DNA of 64,000 bases from the NCBI GenBank assembly GCA_017540175.1, contig JAFYBN010000089.1, positions 33,203-97,202 of the forward strand, given 5' to 3'. Position 1 is the stretch's first letter. Every line of letters starts with the position of its first letter. The position numbers and the translations under genes were made by a program. Below, one piece after another: positions 25,139-33,984 of this stretch. Source of the stretch: Clostridia bacterium (GTDB lineage Bacteria; Bacillota; Clostridia; Oscillospirales; CAG-272). The notes beneath the pieces were generated by a model, which worked only from the letters and a program-made list of their open reading frames with translations, made no database searches and was not told the DNA's origin.

Positions 25139-26359
25139 TTATTCTTTCGCGTAAAGCGCAATGATGTTTCCGATGATCTCAGCGACCTTTTCCATCCCCT
25201 CGACCGTGATGTGCTCGTACGGTCCGTGGAAGGCGTATCCGCCCGTGCCGAGGTTCGGGCAGGGAAGACCCATGAAGGACAGCCGCGCGCCGTCCGTGCC
25301 GCCACGGATGGGGTCGTGGATCGGCTCAAGTCCCGCCATCCGCGTCGCCTCGTCGGCGATTTCGACTACCCGGAAGACCGGACGGATCATCTCCTCCATA
25401 TTCCGGTAGGAATCGCGCAGGGTAAGCGTGACGGTTCCCGGACCGTATTTCTCGTTGATCAGCTTTTCGATGTGTCTGAGCGTCGCTTTCCGCGCGTCGA
25501 ACATCGCTGCGGAGTGATCGCGGACGATGTAGCACAGACGCGCCTTTTCGCAGTCGCCCTGCATTTCGGTCAGGTGATAAAAGCCCTCGTATCCTTCCGT
25601 ATGACGCGGCGTGTCGCCTGCGGGAAGCATCGAATTGATCTCCATCGCAACGAGTGAGGCGTTGATCATTCTGTTCTTCGCGTCGCCGGGATGAATGTTG
25701 TAACCTTTTACGTCAAAAACGGCGGAGCAGGCGTTGAAGTTTTCGAACACAACCTCGCCCTCGCGGCTGCCGTCGACCGTGTAAGCGAAATCTGCGCCGA
25801 ATTTCTTGAGATCAAAATGATTGGCGGAGGTGCCGATTTCCTCGTCAGGCGTGAAGGCGATCGAAATCGCGCCATGGGGAAGGTCCAGCTTCAAGAGGCG
25901 GTCCACGGCGTGCAGGATCTCCGAGACACCCGCTTTGTCGTCCGCGCCGAGCAGGGTATGACCGTCCGTAGTGAGAAGCGTCCGTCCCCTGAGCGTTTCA
26001 AGATGCGGGAAATTCGCCTTTGTGATCGTCCGCCCGCTGTCCGAAAGCGTGATTTCGCCGCCGTCGTAGTTTTCATGGATCTGAACGTTCATCGGAGCGT
26101 CGGCAAAATCGGGGGACGTATCGAGATGGGCGATAAAGCCGATCTTCGGGCATTTCTCATAACCCGGTGACGCGGGAATATGTCCGTAAACATAGCACAG
26201 CGCGTCGACCTGCGCGTCCGCGATCCCGATCTGCTTCATATCCTCGGCGAGCTTTTCTGCGAGGACGAATTCCTTTTTTGCGGACGGGATGGTATCGGAG
26301 CGATCGTCGCTGGACGTCGGGATATTGACATAAGAGAGAAAACGTTCGAGAAGTGTCAT
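25139..26359 (-). CDS. pepT: Tripeptide aminopeptidase (peptidase T)
   Basis: Cytoplasmic M20B di-zinc aminopeptidase that removes the N-terminal residue of tripeptides, 406 residues. Metal-site segments are GFIAHLDTSPD, LLGADDKAGVSEIL, TPDEEIGTSANHFD (catalytic Glu pair) and GTDGARLSFMGLPCPNLGTGGYAFHGPYE-like C-terminal sequence. It lies 16 bases downstream of the GH78-like gene on the same strand, with AAAGGAG as ribosome site, so the two are probably cotranscribed. Confidence 0.96.
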   Translation of the reverse strand: MTLLERFLSYVNIPTSSDDRSDTIPSAKKEFVLAEKLAEDMKQIGIADAQVDALCYVYGHIPASPGYEKCPKIGFIAHLDTSPDFADAPMNVQIHENYDGGEITLSDSGRTITKANFPHLETLRGRTLLTTDGHTLLGADDKAGVSEILHAVDRLLKLDLPHGAISIAFTPDEEIGTSANHFDLKKFGADFAYTVDGSREGEVVFENFNACSAVFDVKGYNIHPGDAKNRMINASLVAMEINSMLPAGDTPRHTEGYEGFYHLTEMQGDCEKARLCYIVRDHSAAMFDARKATLRHIEKLINEKYGPGTVTLTLRDSYRNMEEMIRPVFRVVEIADEATRMAGLEPIHDPIRGGTDGARLSFMGLPCPNLGTGGYAFHGPYEHITVEGMEKVAEIIGNIIALYAKE

Positions 26360-26375
26360 TTTTCGCTCTCCTTTT

Positions 26376-28043
26376 TCATTCGCTTATGATTTCGACGCCC
26401 TTCGGAGCCTTGCACAGCGCGCCGGATTTTGTGAGCTCTATTTCGATTTCGCCATACGGCGTCGGATACAGCCCTCTCGCCCATTCAAGTCCGGACAGAT
26501 GCGGCGCGAAGCGCATCACGCGGCATCCCGGCTCGACCGTCGTGAGTCCGAGAACGTGCGCCGCGAGATAGGGAGCGGGCCCTGACGCCCAGCCGTGGCA
26601 GAGACTGTGGCGCAGGCCGAGGTAGCAGTGGGCTCCGAAATCCCCGTGAATGTCGATCCCGCCTTCGGGGACGACCTGATCGATCCCGGTCGCACCCGGC
26701 ATCCAGTCCACATTGAAGTCTTCCCAGAACGTCGTCGCGCCGAGCTTCAGCATCCCGCCCCAGTATTCGCGCATGACGTCAAGCGCTTCGTCGTAATTGC
26801 CCGCCGCGGCGATCGCCGTAAGCGTATAATAGCCGAGGAAGGTCGACAGCCCCTTCGCGCCGCCTTTTCCGATGCAGTTTTCATACGCGTCCTTCGGATC
26901 GACGATGCCTCCCAGCGCGAGCAGAGCGGCGGGCTGTTTCCATTCGCCCAACGGAGGCTTGTGAGCAGTCAGTTTTTGTGCGGCAGCAAAGCACGCTTCG
27001 GCGGCGGCAGGCTCCGCGAGGATTTTCAGAAGTTCGCCTCCCGCGAGCATCGCCATCCGCGAAAGTCCCTGGAGTCCCGCGTGTTTCGCGTCCGGGTAGT
27101 TCTGCGTGGGCCAGTCGAAGAAGCGTCCCTCGGGCAGGCATTCCGAGCCGTCCTCGTTCACATACGCGGCGTAACGGAGGAGCATTTCGGTGAGGTAGTC
27201 CTTCTGCTCGCGGAGATAGTTGATGTTCCCGGTGCCGCGGTACCATGCCTCATGGCAGAGCATCCACCAGAGATTGTAGGCGGAAATGCCGTTCATGGAG
27301 GAGTCCACGGGCGTGACGTCGCGGACAAGATCGAGCGATTTCGGAACAACCTCGTTTTCACCGAAGACCGCGAGAATGGTGGCGACTTCGGTGTTCATGT
27401 CGCCCGCCCATACCAGCCGGTCCCGCTTGATGCCATCCCAGAGATACCGCTGCATATTGAGATGAACGGTATAGGCTGCGGTGTTGTAGATCCGGTCGAT
27501 CAGGGGATCGCTCGACTCGAATTTGCCGCGGTATTCGATATCCCGGTAAATGAGCGCGGCGGTCACACAGCGCAGTTCCATGAACATGTCGGGAGAGGTG
27601 AGCTCGACATAGGCGAAGCGGAATCCGGATTCATTCGTTTCGTTCGAGCTCCATGGACCGCTTCCGGTCGGAAAATCGCGGTTGGCGTGATCGTTCGTCG
27701 CGTTTTTCTCTCCGACCGGGGTCAGAGCTTCGGAGATGCTTTCACCGAGACGGACTCTGAAATTCGCGTACGCTCCGTTCATGTTCCAGACGGAAACGGT
27801 GAGGGTCCCGTGCAGCTCCCGTCCGAAATCAAGGAGCACGCCGGCGCGCTCGTCGGACCCGCGGTTGTCCAGTATGCATGCGTCGTGATAGGGATAGATC
27901 GCGACCTGAGCGGGCTTGTATTCCGTCAGATGGGACGCGCCCTTCACCTTGCCACGTGTCAAAACGACACGTGAAGGAAACAGGGTGAGTCTTTTTCTCT
28001 CGTCCGTGATCCCGTAAAGTGAATCCTTTTCATTCAGTTTCAT
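26376..28043 (-). CDS. Alpha-L-rhamnosidase-like glycoside hydrolase (GH78 type)
   Basis: A 555-residue protein without signal peptide, so probably intracellular. The start at 28043 follows GGGAGGT. The C-terminal alpha/alpha barrel shows the GH78 hallmark LWDGIKRDRLVWAGDM at about residues 220-235, then AYNLWWMLCHEAWYRGTG, FFDWPT and TTFWEDF. The N-terminal part has beta-sandwich features (GVLLDFGRELHGTLTV, NESGFRFAYVEL). It is shorter than most GH78 enzymes, which usually exceed 850 residues, so it may be a compact or divergent member. Substrates may be rhamnosyl oligosaccharides or glycosides. Confidence 0.82.
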   Translation of the reverse strand: MKLNEKDSLYGITDERKRLTLFPSRVVLTRGKVKGASHLTEYKPAQVAIYPYHDACILDNRGSDERAGVLLDFGRELHGTLTVSVWNMNGAYANFRVRLGESISEALTPVGEKNATNDHANRDFPTGSGPWSSNETNESGFRFAYVELTSPDMFMELRCVTAALIYRDIEYRGKFESSDPLIDRIYNTAAYTVHLNMQRYLWDGIKRDRLVWAGDMNTEVATILAVFGENEVVPKSLDLVRDVTPVDSSMNGISAYNLWWMLCHEAWYRGTGNINYLREQKDYLTEMLLRYAAYVNEDGSECLPEGRFFDWPTQNYPDAKHAGLQGLSRMAMLAGGELLKILAEPAAAEACFAAAQKLTAHKPPLGEWKQPAALLALGGIVDPKDAYENCIGKGGAKGLSTFLGYYTLTAIAAAGNYDEALDVMREYWGGMLKLGATTFWEDFNVDWMPGATGIDQVVPEGGIDIHGDFGAHCYLGLRHSLCHGWASGPAPYLAAHVLGLTTVEPGCRVMRFAPHLSGLEWARGLYPTPYGEIEIELTKSGALCKAPKGVEIISE

Positions 28044-28081
28044 GAAAAACCTCCCAGAGAAGCGGTTTGTTTTCAAGCAAT

Positions 28082-28110
28082 AGTATAAAACAAGCGCACG
28101 AATTTGTCAA
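28082..28110 (-). promoter_or_regulatory. Promoter of the rhamnosidase-like/pepT operon
   Basis: Minus-strand TTGACA (28105-28110), 17-base spacer, TATACT (28082-28087). Confidence 0.78.
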
Positions 28111-28147
28111 GAAGGAAAAGAGAATCCTGAAAGTTAATAAAATTCCC

Positions 28148-28176
28148 TTGAAATCCTTGCCCTTTCATATTATAAT
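28148..28176 (+). promoter_or_regulatory. Promoter of the nitroreductase operon
   Basis: TTGAAA (28148-28153), 17-base spacer, TATAAT (28171-28176). Confidence 0.78.
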
Positions 28177-28208
28177 AACGGTATCATCCATCATCCACGA
28201 GGTGCGCC

Positions 28209-28787
28209 ATGCTACGAGACCTTGTCATCCAATCGCGCAGTTATCGCAGCTTTGACGAATCGAGAAGAGTCGGCAGGGAAGAGCTTCTTGAGTTCATCGA
28301 TACCGCCCGCTGCTGTCCGAGCTCAGTCAATCTCCAGCCTTTGAAATATCGGATCGTTTACGAACCGGACGAGGTGGAAGAGCTGCTCGGCATGACCCAT
28401 TGGGCTGGTCTTCTCCCCGACGTCAAGCTTCCCCCGGACGGTCATCATCCGACGGCGTTCATCGCGGTATGCGCCGATACCTCCGTCACCTCCAATCTGG
28501 ACAACGCGCGTTTTGACGCGGGTACCGCGAGCCAGACCATCCTGCTCGCGGCGACGGAAGCAGGATTCGGCGGCTGTCTTATCGGCGCGTTCCGGGAAGA
28601 AGAAGTCGCACCCTTTTTGCGCCTTCCGAAGAAGCTCAAGCCCATCGTCCTGATCGCGCTCGGCGTACCGGACGAGTTCGTGATCCTCTGCGATCTTCCC
28701 GCCTCCGGAAGCACGAAGTATTACCGCGACAAAGCGAACGTCCATTACGTCCCGAAACGCTCCCTCAAAGAGATCGTGATCGAATGA
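28209..28787 (+). CDS. Nitroreductase-family flavoprotein
   Basis: A 192-residue FMN-dependent oxidoreductase. The FMN phosphate site is seen at VIQSRSYRSFDESRRV, and PSSVNLQPLKYRIV is the usual second segment. GTASQTILLAATEAGFGGCLIGAF is the core family motif. It is the first gene of a three-gene operon whose other members are membrane proteins, each overlapping by 4 bases. The natural electron acceptor is not known. It carries no fused ferredoxin domain. Confidence 0.92.
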   Translation: MLRDLVIQSRSYRSFDESRRVGREELLEFIDTARCCPSSVNLQPLKYRIVYEPDEVEELLGMTHWAGLLPDVKLPPDGHHPTAFIAVCADTSVTSNLDNARFDAGTASQTILLAATEAGFGGCLIGAFREEEVAPFLRLPKKLKPIVLIALGVPDEFVILCDLPASGSTKYYRDKANVHYVPKRSLKEIVIE

Positions 28788-29308
28788 AAATCTATTGGTT
28801 CGCTGCTGTTGTTCTTGTCGTTCTGTACCTCTTTCTGACGTTCGGAAAGACGGGGGACAAGAACACGCTCATTCGTCTGAACCGGCTTGCCGGACTCTGC
28901 GGCGCAGGCGTCCTCGTCCTGTCCTTCGCCGTCGGCGCGTTTTTGATCGTTTTTCGCGGCGGAGAGGTCCGATCATGGGCTTGGGACGTCTATCTCGGCT
29001 TCTATACCGTGACGATTCCGTTTTCCGCTATTGTTGCCGCGGCTGTTCTGATCTCTGTTTTCGCCTCGAGAAAGGGGAACGGCGCCGGAAAACTCACGCG
29101 CCATCTTCGCATCGCCTCCGTGCTTGCGCTCGAGATCGTGCTTCTCATCCTTGCGCCCATCTTTGCCGCGCTTGCTTCCAATCAGGTGATTCCTCTGTAT
29201 ATTCCGATCCTCATTTCCGGCGCGGGCGAGTCGCTGTGTCTGCGGCTTCTGCTCCTGCCCGACCTCACCGGACAAGCTACCACATCACAAGAAAGGTCGA
29301 ATCCATGA
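28784..29308 (+). CDS. Four-helix membrane protein of unknown function
   Basis: 174 residues with four hydrophobic segments at about residues 4-20, 36-57, 69-94 and 109-130, and a further weakly hydrophobic stretch at 135-160. I do not recognise the family. The start ATGA overlaps the stop of the nitroreductase gene, and its own stop overlaps the next start, so translation is coupled. The context suggests a membrane-linked redox or envelope role, which is inference. Confidence 0.75.
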   Translation: MKIYWFAAVVLVVLYLFLTFGKTGDKNTLIRLNRLAGLCGAGVLVLSFAVGAFLIVFRGGEVRSWAWDVYLGFYTVTIPFSAIVAAAVLISVFASRKGNGAGKLTRHLRIASVLALEIVLLILAPIFAALASNQVIPLYIPILISGAGESLCLRLLLLPDLTGQATTSQERSNP

Positions 29309-30267
29309 AAAGCATCCGTTCCATAGCCCCCGTTCTTCTGACCCTCTTTCTGATCGCGCTTTTCGTCTGCCTGCTTCCGACCGCGGCTTCAGCCGCAACG
29401 ATCACCACCACCGTGAACATTGCCGCGGCCAATAAAAACGAAAGAGGCGACGGTTATTATTGGGCAAACCGCACCGATACCCTCACGCTGACCAATATGC
29501 ACATCGACACCGAAGAACCCTACGGCCTGCGCCTGCCGAAGGACTGCGAAGTGATCCTGCAGGGGAACAATACGGTCAAAGCGGCGAAATACGGCGTTTC
29601 CTGCTCCGGGACCGTCGTTTTCAAGGGAACGGGATCGCTGACCGTCGAAGCGGGAGAAATCGGCTTTTACCTGATTTCGCAGGATAAAACCCAGAAGATC
29701 CGTCTGATCGACGGAAAATACACGATCAAGGCGGGAACCTACGGCGTCTACAGCGACGCCGCGGACTTCTCGTTCGTCGGACAATCCCTCGACATCGACA
29801 TGGCAAGTCCGGACGCCTACGCGATCAGCGGCCGGTGCGTGAATCTGCTCGGCGGCACATTCAAGTCCAATACCCCCGTCGTCTCCTCCCAGCAGCTTGT
29901 CGTGAACGGCGTCACCCTCGATATCAACGCAAACCGCCCGGCAATTTCCTCGAAGAACCTCGAGATCAAAAACATCGCGCTCACAGGCGGCGGTGAATAC
30001 GACGGCGGCAATTCCATTTCGGCGAAGGGCCTCGCGAGAAGCGGTTCCAGCTGGTTTTTCAAGACGGTTTTCGATAAAGAGCTTCCGATTTTTCTTGACT
30101 TTGTCTTGCTCTTTATCGTCCTCGGCGGGATCTTCGCGCTGATTTTCGTCCCCGTTCTTCGGAAAAAGAAAAAGACCCGCGAGCTGTACGAAAGACTGAG
30201 CGAGGAAGGCTTCGACGTCGCGAACGAAGAACCGGTCGAGAAACAGAAAACGAAGCCGACGAAGTAA
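29305..30267 (+). CDS. Exported, C-terminally anchored beta-solenoid-like protein
   Basis: 320 residues with an N-terminal signal (LTLFLIALFVCLLPTAASA), a repetitive beta-rich ectodomain, a C-terminal membrane helix (LDFVLLFIVLGGIFALIFVPVL, about residues 260-282), and a basic cytoplasmic tail (KKKKTRELYERLSEEG). The ectodomain has short repeats of the kind LTLTNMHIDTEEPYGLRL, VVFKGTGSLTVEAGEIGFYL and SLDIDMASPDAYAI, as in right-handed beta-helix or carbohydrate-binding-like folds. The topology would display the solenoid outside the cell. The family is not recognised. It ends the nitroreductase operon. Confidence 0.75.
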   Translation: MKSIRSIAPVLLTLFLIALFVCLLPTAASAATITTTVNIAAANKNERGDGYYWANRTDTLTLTNMHIDTEEPYGLRLPKDCEVILQGNNTVKAAKYGVSCSGTVVFKGTGSLTVEAGEIGFYLISQDKTQKIRLIDGKYTIKAGTYGVYSDAADFSFVGQSLDIDMASPDAYAISGRCVNLLGGTFKSNTPVVSSQQLVVNGVTLDINANRPAISSKNLEIKNIALTGGGEYDGGNSISAKGLARSGSSWFFKTVFDKELPIFLDFVLLFIVLGGIFALIFVPVLRKKKKTRELYERLSEEGFDVANEEPVEKQKTKPTK

Positions 30268-30348
30268 TAAACCCGCGGTGCATGAGACCTCAAAGTCCGA
30301 TCTGCGGATCGGCGTTCTTAAACACAAACAACCGAAGCGAAAACAAAT

Positions 30349-30394
30349 CCGCCGCCCTCTTCCGAATGTAGTGGAAATGGGCGGCGGTTCTTTT
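30349..30394 (+). terminator. Terminator of the nitroreductase operon
   Basis: Perfect 9-base stem CCGCCGCCC/GGGCGGCGG followed by TTCTTTT. Confidence 0.8.
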
Positions 30395-30445
30395 ACGCGG
30401 TTGACTCGAGATCAAACCCGGCGGCCTGCGTTTTCGAAATCCTTA

Positions 30446-31975
30446 TCAGTCGTTTTCAGAGGCCTTTTCAAGCTGGCTGAAGAGCTTTTCCATCGATTTG
30501 TCCCAGACCTTCTTGTTCTTCGCGATCGAAGAGGCGATGGCGGTATCCTTCGCGTCGGCGCGTCCGCGGAAGAAGTGGTTGATGTTGCCGATCTTGTTTG
30601 ACCACTGAGCGGCGAAATCGATGTTGACGTTTTCGTGCACGAGCTCGATCATACGGCCGGAGTCGGAGTCACGGGTGAACTTCACCTTGAGAGCGACTTC
30701 GTAGTAAGCGGGAGTCACGACCTTGGCGCTCTCGGAGGCAAGGGCTTCGAGAGTGGCGGATATGCACTCCGTATCGCTGACGGTGATCGGAACGCCGAAC
30801 AGCGTGCAGGAGTCGTGGATTCTCGTGTTGTAGTGATCCTGTGCGACGTCAAGCTTCGGAAGCGGCAGGATGTAGAAATTGTCTTCCATCTCGCGCAGGT
30901 AGATGGCGGACTGGTAGAGCTTGTTGCAGGTCATCATGAACTGGCCCGCGCTGAAGTTCGTCATGCTGGTGACGGAGTCGTCGGTCGAGGGATTGAGCAT
31001 GGTGCCCGGATTCTCAAACATCAGAGCGTAATACTTTTCCCAGAACGTATAGGTGTGTTCGTTGTCGAGCGTGAGGTAGGGAAGACCGTTCTCATCGCGC
31101 GAGGAGAAGTCGACCATACAGCCTGCGGCAAAGCCGTCCGTCAGGTCGTTGGACTGAAGAATGAAGCCGTAGAGATCGGAGCTGTCCTTGCTGCCGTTGC
31201 CGTTGAGGTCCTGATACACGCCGGACGCGTATTCGCTGACCTTGTCGACCGTCCATTCACCCTCGTCCACGACGGAGTAGAGATTGACGTCGTTGTAATA
31301 ATTCGTAAAGAGCGTGGAGTTGACGTAAGTGACGTACATGCCGCCCGTGTAGCGGAGCGCCATATCGCCGGTCGCCCAGTAATACGAGTTCCCGTCATAG
31401 GACATGCTCTTCATGTACTGGGTGCCCCAGTATTCGCGCTCGAAATCGTTGTACGGGAAGCGGGTCTTGTTGTTGAGGTTGAACAGGATGCCTTCGGCTG
31501 CGACGACGATGCCGTAGTACTGATAGGTACCCGCGATATCGAAATCGGACGTGCCGGACTTGACGGCGGTACGCAGGGGCTCGTTGCAGCCCGAGAAGTC
31601 CGTGAACAGATCAACAAGCTCGATGGCGACGTTGAGACGATCGCATACGGTCAGGTTGCGGTTGAACACCGCGTCCTCAACGACGTCGCCGGAGTTCTCC
31701 TCAGCGCGGATGGAAAGCTCGGTGATGTTGCCGTTGGAGCCTTCGGTCGCGATGAATTTGACGGTGCGGCCCTGGAAATCCATGGTTTCGGGCATATCGT
31801 CCAGGAACTTCCTTGTCTCTTCTTCTCCCTCGGCATCGGTCGCGCCGGGGGTTTGGCCCTGCGTGGTCTGGGACGGATTCGCGTCATTGCCCGAGTTCAC
31901 TTTGCTGTCGGAGCATGCGGCAAAGGTCATGAGAACGAACAATCCCGCAAGCAGAGCGGTCAGGATTCTCTTCAT
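30446..31975 (-). CDS. Extracellular solute-binding lipoprotein 2 (no permease nearby)
   Basis: 509-residue exported lipoprotein; signal MKRILTALLAGLFVLMTFAAC with lipidated Cys at residue 21. The start at 31975 follows AGAAAGG and lies downstream of the promoter, ruling out longer starts. It is a paralogue of the protein encoded at 11134-12639: both share VVEDAVFNRNLTVCDRLNV-like and EALASES..VTPAYY segments, a Ca-binding-like DLNGNGSKDSSDLYG, and a similar linker. No permease or ATPase adjoins it. It may feed a transporter encoded elsewhere or act as a surface glycan binder; the ligand is unknown. Confidence 0.85.
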   Translation of the reverse strand: MKRILTALLAGLFVLMTFAACSDSKVNSGNDANPSQTTQGQTPGATDAEGEEETRKFLDDMPETMDFQGRTVKFIATEGSNGNITELSIRAEENSGDVVEDAVFNRNLTVCDRLNVAIELVDLFTDFSGCNEPLRTAVKSGTSDFDIAGTYQYYGIVVAAEGILFNLNNKTRFPYNDFEREYWGTQYMKSMSYDGNSYYWATGDMALRYTGGMYVTYVNSTLFTNYYNDVNLYSVVDEGEWTVDKVSEYASGVYQDLNGNGSKDSSDLYGFILQSNDLTDGFAAGCMVDFSSRDENGLPYLTLDNEHTYTFWEKYYALMFENPGTMLNPSTDDSVTSMTNFSAGQFMMTCNKLYQSAIYLREMEDNFYILPLPKLDVAQDHYNTRIHDSCTLFGVPITVSDTECISATLEALASESAKVVTPAYYEVALKVKFTRDSDSGRMIELVHENVNIDFAAQWSNKIGNINHFFRGRADAKDTAIASSIAKNKKVWDKSMEKLFSQLEKASEND

Positions 31976-32039
31976 AAATAAAAAACCTTTCTGTAAAGTA
32001 TTCTGACGGACCGTTCGTGACCCATCAGAAAGATATTGT

Positions 32040-32068
32040 ATTATAGCACAAATTGAGAATGATTTCAA
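32040..32068 (-). promoter_or_regulatory. Promoter of solute-binding protein 2
   Basis: Minus-strand TTGAAA (32063-32068), 17-base spacer, TATAAT (32040-32045). Confidence 0.78.
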
Positions 32069-32178
32069 TATAAATTTGAAAAAACTGAATGCATTTTTTC
32101 GGATGTCCAAAAGCCTGCCGTCAAAGGATCGATCGGCGCTGCCGTACCGCCTGCCTCGAAGAATTTACATCTCCTCCG

Positions 32179-32207
32179 TTGCTTTTTCATCGTGCATGGC
32201 TTATAAT
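32179..32207 (+). promoter_or_regulatory. Promoter of the alarmone synthetase operon
   Basis: TTGCTT (32179-32184), 17-base spacer, TATAAT (32202-32207). Confidence 0.68.
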
Positions 32208-32253
32208 ATTCTCGACAGGACGAACCGGGCTTTTCTGCCGAAGGGAGGACGAG

Positions 32254-32913
32254 ATGAACCAGAACCGCATACTTGAAGAAGCGGGCGCGATCGATCCGGG
32301 ACGCTTTCTCGAGGATTACCGCGAGCTTGCCGCGCTCGAACACCTGTATAACGCTGCGATTCGTCAGCTCACCATCAAATTCGAAATCCTGAACGACGAG
32401 TTCAAGGTCAAATACGAACGCAGCCCCATCCACCATGTGGAATCCCGTGTGAAATCCACGGAAAGCATTGTCAACAAGCTTTTGAAGCGTGGGCTTGAGA
32501 TCTCCACGGAATCCGCCCGGGAGCACGTCAACGACATCGCCGGGGTCCGCGTGGTCTGCTGTTACATCGACGACGTGTATTCCGTCGCGGACATGCTGCT
32601 CCGTCAGTCGGATATCAAGCTGCTGAAGGAGCAGGATTATATTCGCGAGCCGAATTACAACGGTTACCGATCCCTCCATCTTGACATCGAAATGCCGATC
32701 TACCTTTCCGACAAAACGGAAATGGTCAAAGCGGAGGTTCAGCTCCGCACGGTCGCGATGGATTTCTGGGCGAGTCTCGAGCACGATCTCCGCTATAAAT
32801 CGGACAAGACGATCCCCGCGGGGATCCAGGACGAAATGCTGTCCTGCGCGAACGAAATCGCGGAAATCGACCGGCGCATGCAGGAGATTTACAAGAGGAT
32901 CCAGGCGATCTGA
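32254..32913 (+). CDS. Small alarmone synthetase (RelQ/YjbM-type GTP pyrophosphokinase)
   Basis: A 219-residue synthetase that transfers pyrophosphate from ATP to GDP or GTP to give (p)ppGpp. It contains only the RelA/SpoT synthetase domain: SPIHHVESRVKSTESIVNKL, DIAGVRVVCCYIDDVY, the GTP-site PNYNGYRSLHLDIE, and EVQLRTVAMDFWASLEHDLRYK. There is no HD hydrolase, TGS or ACT domain. The start at 32254 follows GGGAGGAC. It precedes a Nudix fusion gene by 9 bases, which is notable because some Nudix enzymes degrade alarmones. Confidence 0.93.
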   Translation: MNQNRILEEAGAIDPGRFLEDYRELAALEHLYNAAIRQLTIKFEILNDEFKVKYERSPIHHVESRVKSTESIVNKLLKRGLEISTESAREHVNDIAGVRVVCCYIDDVYSVADMLLRQSDIKLLKEQDYIREPNYNGYRSLHLDIEMPIYLSDKTEMVKAEVQLRTVAMDFWASLEHDLRYKSDKTIPAGIQDEMLSCANEIAEIDRRMQEIYKRIQAI

Positions 32914-32922
32914 GGGTATGAT

Positions 32923-33984
32923 ATGGAAAAGATTACCGACGTAGTCGCCGCGCTCATTTGGAAGGGAGACAGATTTCTCATCTGCCGCCGCCCCGCGAAC
33001 AAAAAGCGGGCGCTTCTATGGGAGTTTGTCGGCGGGAAGGTCGAGCAAGGGGAGAGCGGGGAAGAGGCCCTCATACGGGAATGCAGGGAAGAGCTCGGGA
33101 TCGAAATCGGCGTCGGCGGACTGTTCTGCTCCGTCGTGCACGAGTATCCCGACATCACCGTCCGGCTGAGCCTCTATTTTGCAGAGATCCGGAGCGGGGA
33201 ACCGAAGCTGCTCGAGCACAGCAAAATGGCATGGATCCGCGCGGACGAAGCGGAAAACTACGATTTCTGCCCGGCCGACTACCCGATCCTCAGGCAGATC
33301 CGGGAAGCGGTCGGACAAACGAAAACCGTCTCGGTCGGGAAACTCACGGCAGCTGCGCTTCTTCCCGGGGAGCCGTCCGATACGGCGGTTTACATCCACG
33401 GGGATTTCGAAACGGCGCTTCGTCTGACCACTCTGCTGCCCGAGCCGAAACCCGTGCTCGTCGCGATCGACGGCGCGGATTGGGACGACGATCTCTCTCC
33501 GTGGGAAGCGGAGGGCGTATTTCGCGGCAGACGCTTCGGCGGTCACGCGGACGAATATCTGAAGACTCTGACAAACAAACTGATCCCCGCGGTCGAGCGG
33601 GAGATCGGAACCCCTCTCAAAAGGCGCATTCTCGCGGGATATTCCCTCGCGGGGTTGTTCGCCCTCTGGGCGGCGTACCGGACGGATCTGTTCGACGCGG
33701 TCGCGTCCGTTTCCGGCTCCCTGTGGTATGAAGGCTTTCTCGATTTCATCCGTGACAAAACGCCCGCCGCGTCCGCCGTTTATCTCTCCCTCGGCGACCG
33801 CGAGGAGTTTTCGAAAAATCCCCGTCTTCGCACGGTGGCGGCGGCAACGGACGAAGCTGCCGCGATCCTTGAGTCGGCAGGGATCAACGTTATAAACGAA
33901 CGCAATCCCGGGGGACACTTTCAAGAACCGGACAAACGCCTTGCGAAAGGGATCGCATGGCTTCTGAAAGGAGAAGAAGCATGA
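32923..33984 (+). CDS. Nudix hydrolase fused to an alpha/beta-hydrolase (esterase-like) domain
   Basis: A 353-residue two-domain protein. Residues 1-130 are a MutT-type Nudix domain with a perfect Nudix box from G38 to I60 (GKVEQGE, then RECREELGI). Residues 150-353 form an alpha/beta hydrolase resembling IroE/Fes-type esterases: VYIHGD, the nucleophile elbow GYSLAG (S241), a candidate acid in GDREEF (D292), and His in PGGHFQEP (H332). The reading frame is continuous with no sign of assembly fusion. The Nudix half resembles 8-oxo-dGTP or CTP pyrophosphohydrolases; the combined substrate is unknown. It overlaps the next gene by 4 bases. Confidence 0.88.
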   Translation: MEKITDVVAALIWKGDRFLICRRPANKKRALLWEFVGGKVEQGESGEEALIRECREELGIEIGVGGLFCSVVHEYPDITVRLSLYFAEIRSGEPKLLEHSKMAWIRADEAENYDFCPADYPILRQIREAVGQTKTVSVGKLTAAALLPGEPSDTAVYIHGDFETALRLTTLLPEPKPVLVAIDGADWDDDLSPWEAEGVFRGRRFGGHADEYLKTLTNKLIPAVEREIGTPLKRRILAGYSLAGLFALWAAYRTDLFDAVASVSGSLWYEGFLDFIRDKTPAASAVYLSLGDREEFSKNPRLRTVAAATDEAAAILESAGINVINERNPGGHFQEPDKRLAKGIAWLLKGEEA

